Part shown: positions 63,217 to 64,000 of the stretch, one piece after another
How positions within the stretch are numbered: position 1 is the first letter of the stretch
How the letters are laid out: each line of letters begins with the position of its first letter
From: Auricularia sp. M13
Taxonomy: Eukaryota > Basidiomycota > Agaricomycetes > Auriculariales > Auriculariaceae
DNA: 64,000 nucleotides
Assembly (NCBI GenBank): GCA_037042915.1
Contig: CM073197.1
Coordinates: forward strand, 3,162,001-3,226,000
Reading direction: 5' to 3'
Translations under genes and position numbers: made by a program
The notes under the pieces: model-generated
What the model saw: the letters and a program-made list of their open reading frames with translations, nothing else
Told to the model about the DNA's origin: nothing
Databases searched by the model: none

Positions 63217-64000
63217 ATGCAGCCTGACGCAGTGCATTTGGTGCAACTACTGAGTCTCTACGCGTCTTGGACGCGTATCTCCGCGCGCGCTCTGGAGCTG
63301 AATCCGCCTACGGTTGTACAACTGCTCTGGACACCCTCAGCCATCGCGCTCGCGACGAGTGTCGTGCCTGGAAGAGCCGATGTAGAAGAACTACGCGCCG
63401 CCCGCATGCAGGAGTGGCCGCACTCGCACGCGCTGCCGCGACCGACGCCCGTGCAACGGGCACACGCCGCGGCAGGCGTGTGTTATGTCGAGCCTTCTGC
63501 GGAGCTGTTCGGCACGCCTTGGGGACACTGCGGGGAGAGCGTGTCGTTTGCTTCGTACGTCTACGTCGTTCGCATGCCCAAGTGAGCCTGATGCCAATTC
63601 TTCTGTTCTCTATGCGCATAATAGCATGTATAAAACGATGCAAAGCGAGACCCCGCTTGGTACGCTCGCGCTGGGCGTTAAAGCGATGACGACACAGCTG
63701 CCCGACGTGGGCGTTGCGCCCACCGAAGCGATCTGCGCGCTCCACCGCATACAGGACGTGGTCGAGGTGCTTCGCATCGCCGGAGCTCTCCGCCCAATGT
63801 GCCTTAACTGCTCTCATTTGGCGCGCTCGGTCTCGGCCAATCTTGAAGACTTTGCAGTCGTGTTTTCTGACCCCCACTCACCTTTGGAATGATATTGCAG
63901 ACAAAATTGCGAGCCACAGGTGAGTTTGACTATTAAGTCGGAGATGTTTCGAACTAATGGCGAGCAGGGAATGAACCGCTGGCCAGAGAGTGGTCTGTTC
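63217..64000 (+). CDS. Unknown protein with HxxE and CxxC motifs, possibly deaminase-like (3' end outside window)
   Basis: I see exons of about 63217-63560, 63632-63854, a short exon near 63899-63919 and the start of another near 63969. The sequence starts MQPDAVHLVQLLSLYASWTR. The middle contains TPWGHCGESVSFAS, spliced to MYKTMQSETPLGTLALGVKA. Then comes RPMCLNCSHLARSVSANLED, continuing with NEPLAREWSV at the window edge. The pairing of HCGE (a His/Cys followed by Glu) with a later CxxC resembles the zinc-binding layout of cytidine-deaminase-like folds, and I recall similar hypothetical proteins in Agaricomycetes with WGHCAE and CxNC. This is inference from two motifs only; a treble-clef zinc site or an unrelated fold is equally possible. 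The first splice leaves the frame intact. Confidence 0.5.

Overview
The window looks like nuclear DNA of an agaricomycete (mushroom-forming basidiomycete), possibly a polypore-type wood fungus. Three things point there: GC-rich coding exons cut by many introns of about 45-70 bp, mixed-strand gene order with short spacers, and gene families typical of Agaricomycetes (GH79 with a GPI-like tail, APH-like kinase, F-box and MYND proteins, an EF-1alpha gene with an intron in its 5' leader). There is one 100-N assembly gap at 11657-11756. I joined exons by hand from frame, splice signals and remembered family consensus; no alignment was run.

Left part (1-16349). The 3' end of a GH79 beta-glucuronidase-like gene, a long DENN-domain gene, a frame-broken APH-like kinase gene, a fatty acid elongase (reverse), an unrecognised reverse-strand coding patch beside the gap, and a Ugo1-like mitochondrial carrier (reverse) with two frame breaks.

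Middle (16350-43125). Three related ABC half-transporters: one forward at 16.4-19.1 kb and two reverse, in tandem, at 23.6-29.8 kb. A Sec4/Rab8-type GTPase and Arp5 lie between them. A run of reverse-strand housekeeping genes follows: Nic96/Nup93 nucleoporin, a Pub1/TIA-1-type RNA-binding protein, prohibitin 1 and casein kinase II alpha. A forward ammonium transporter ends this part.

Right part (43126-64000). An F-box protein, a MYND zinc-finger protein (reverse), two tandem EF-1alpha genes 3 kb apart, a small unknown gene, ribosomal protein uL13, a dienelactone hydrolase (reverse) divergent from a family 3-type O-methyltransferase, a MEMO1 homologue (reverse), and the 5' part of an unknown gene with HxxE and CxxC motifs.

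Most genes are core functions (translation, secretion, lipid synthesis, chromatin, nuclear pore, nitrogen uptake), and I see no biosynthetic cluster. The most unusual signals are in gene structure. All three ABC genes need a 10-nt microexon at the same codon position. At least five introns begin with GC instead of GT, one of them at a site where the sister EF-1alpha copy has GT. Five breaks in conserved reading frames each look like the loss of one base, which suggests either sequence error or recent decay.
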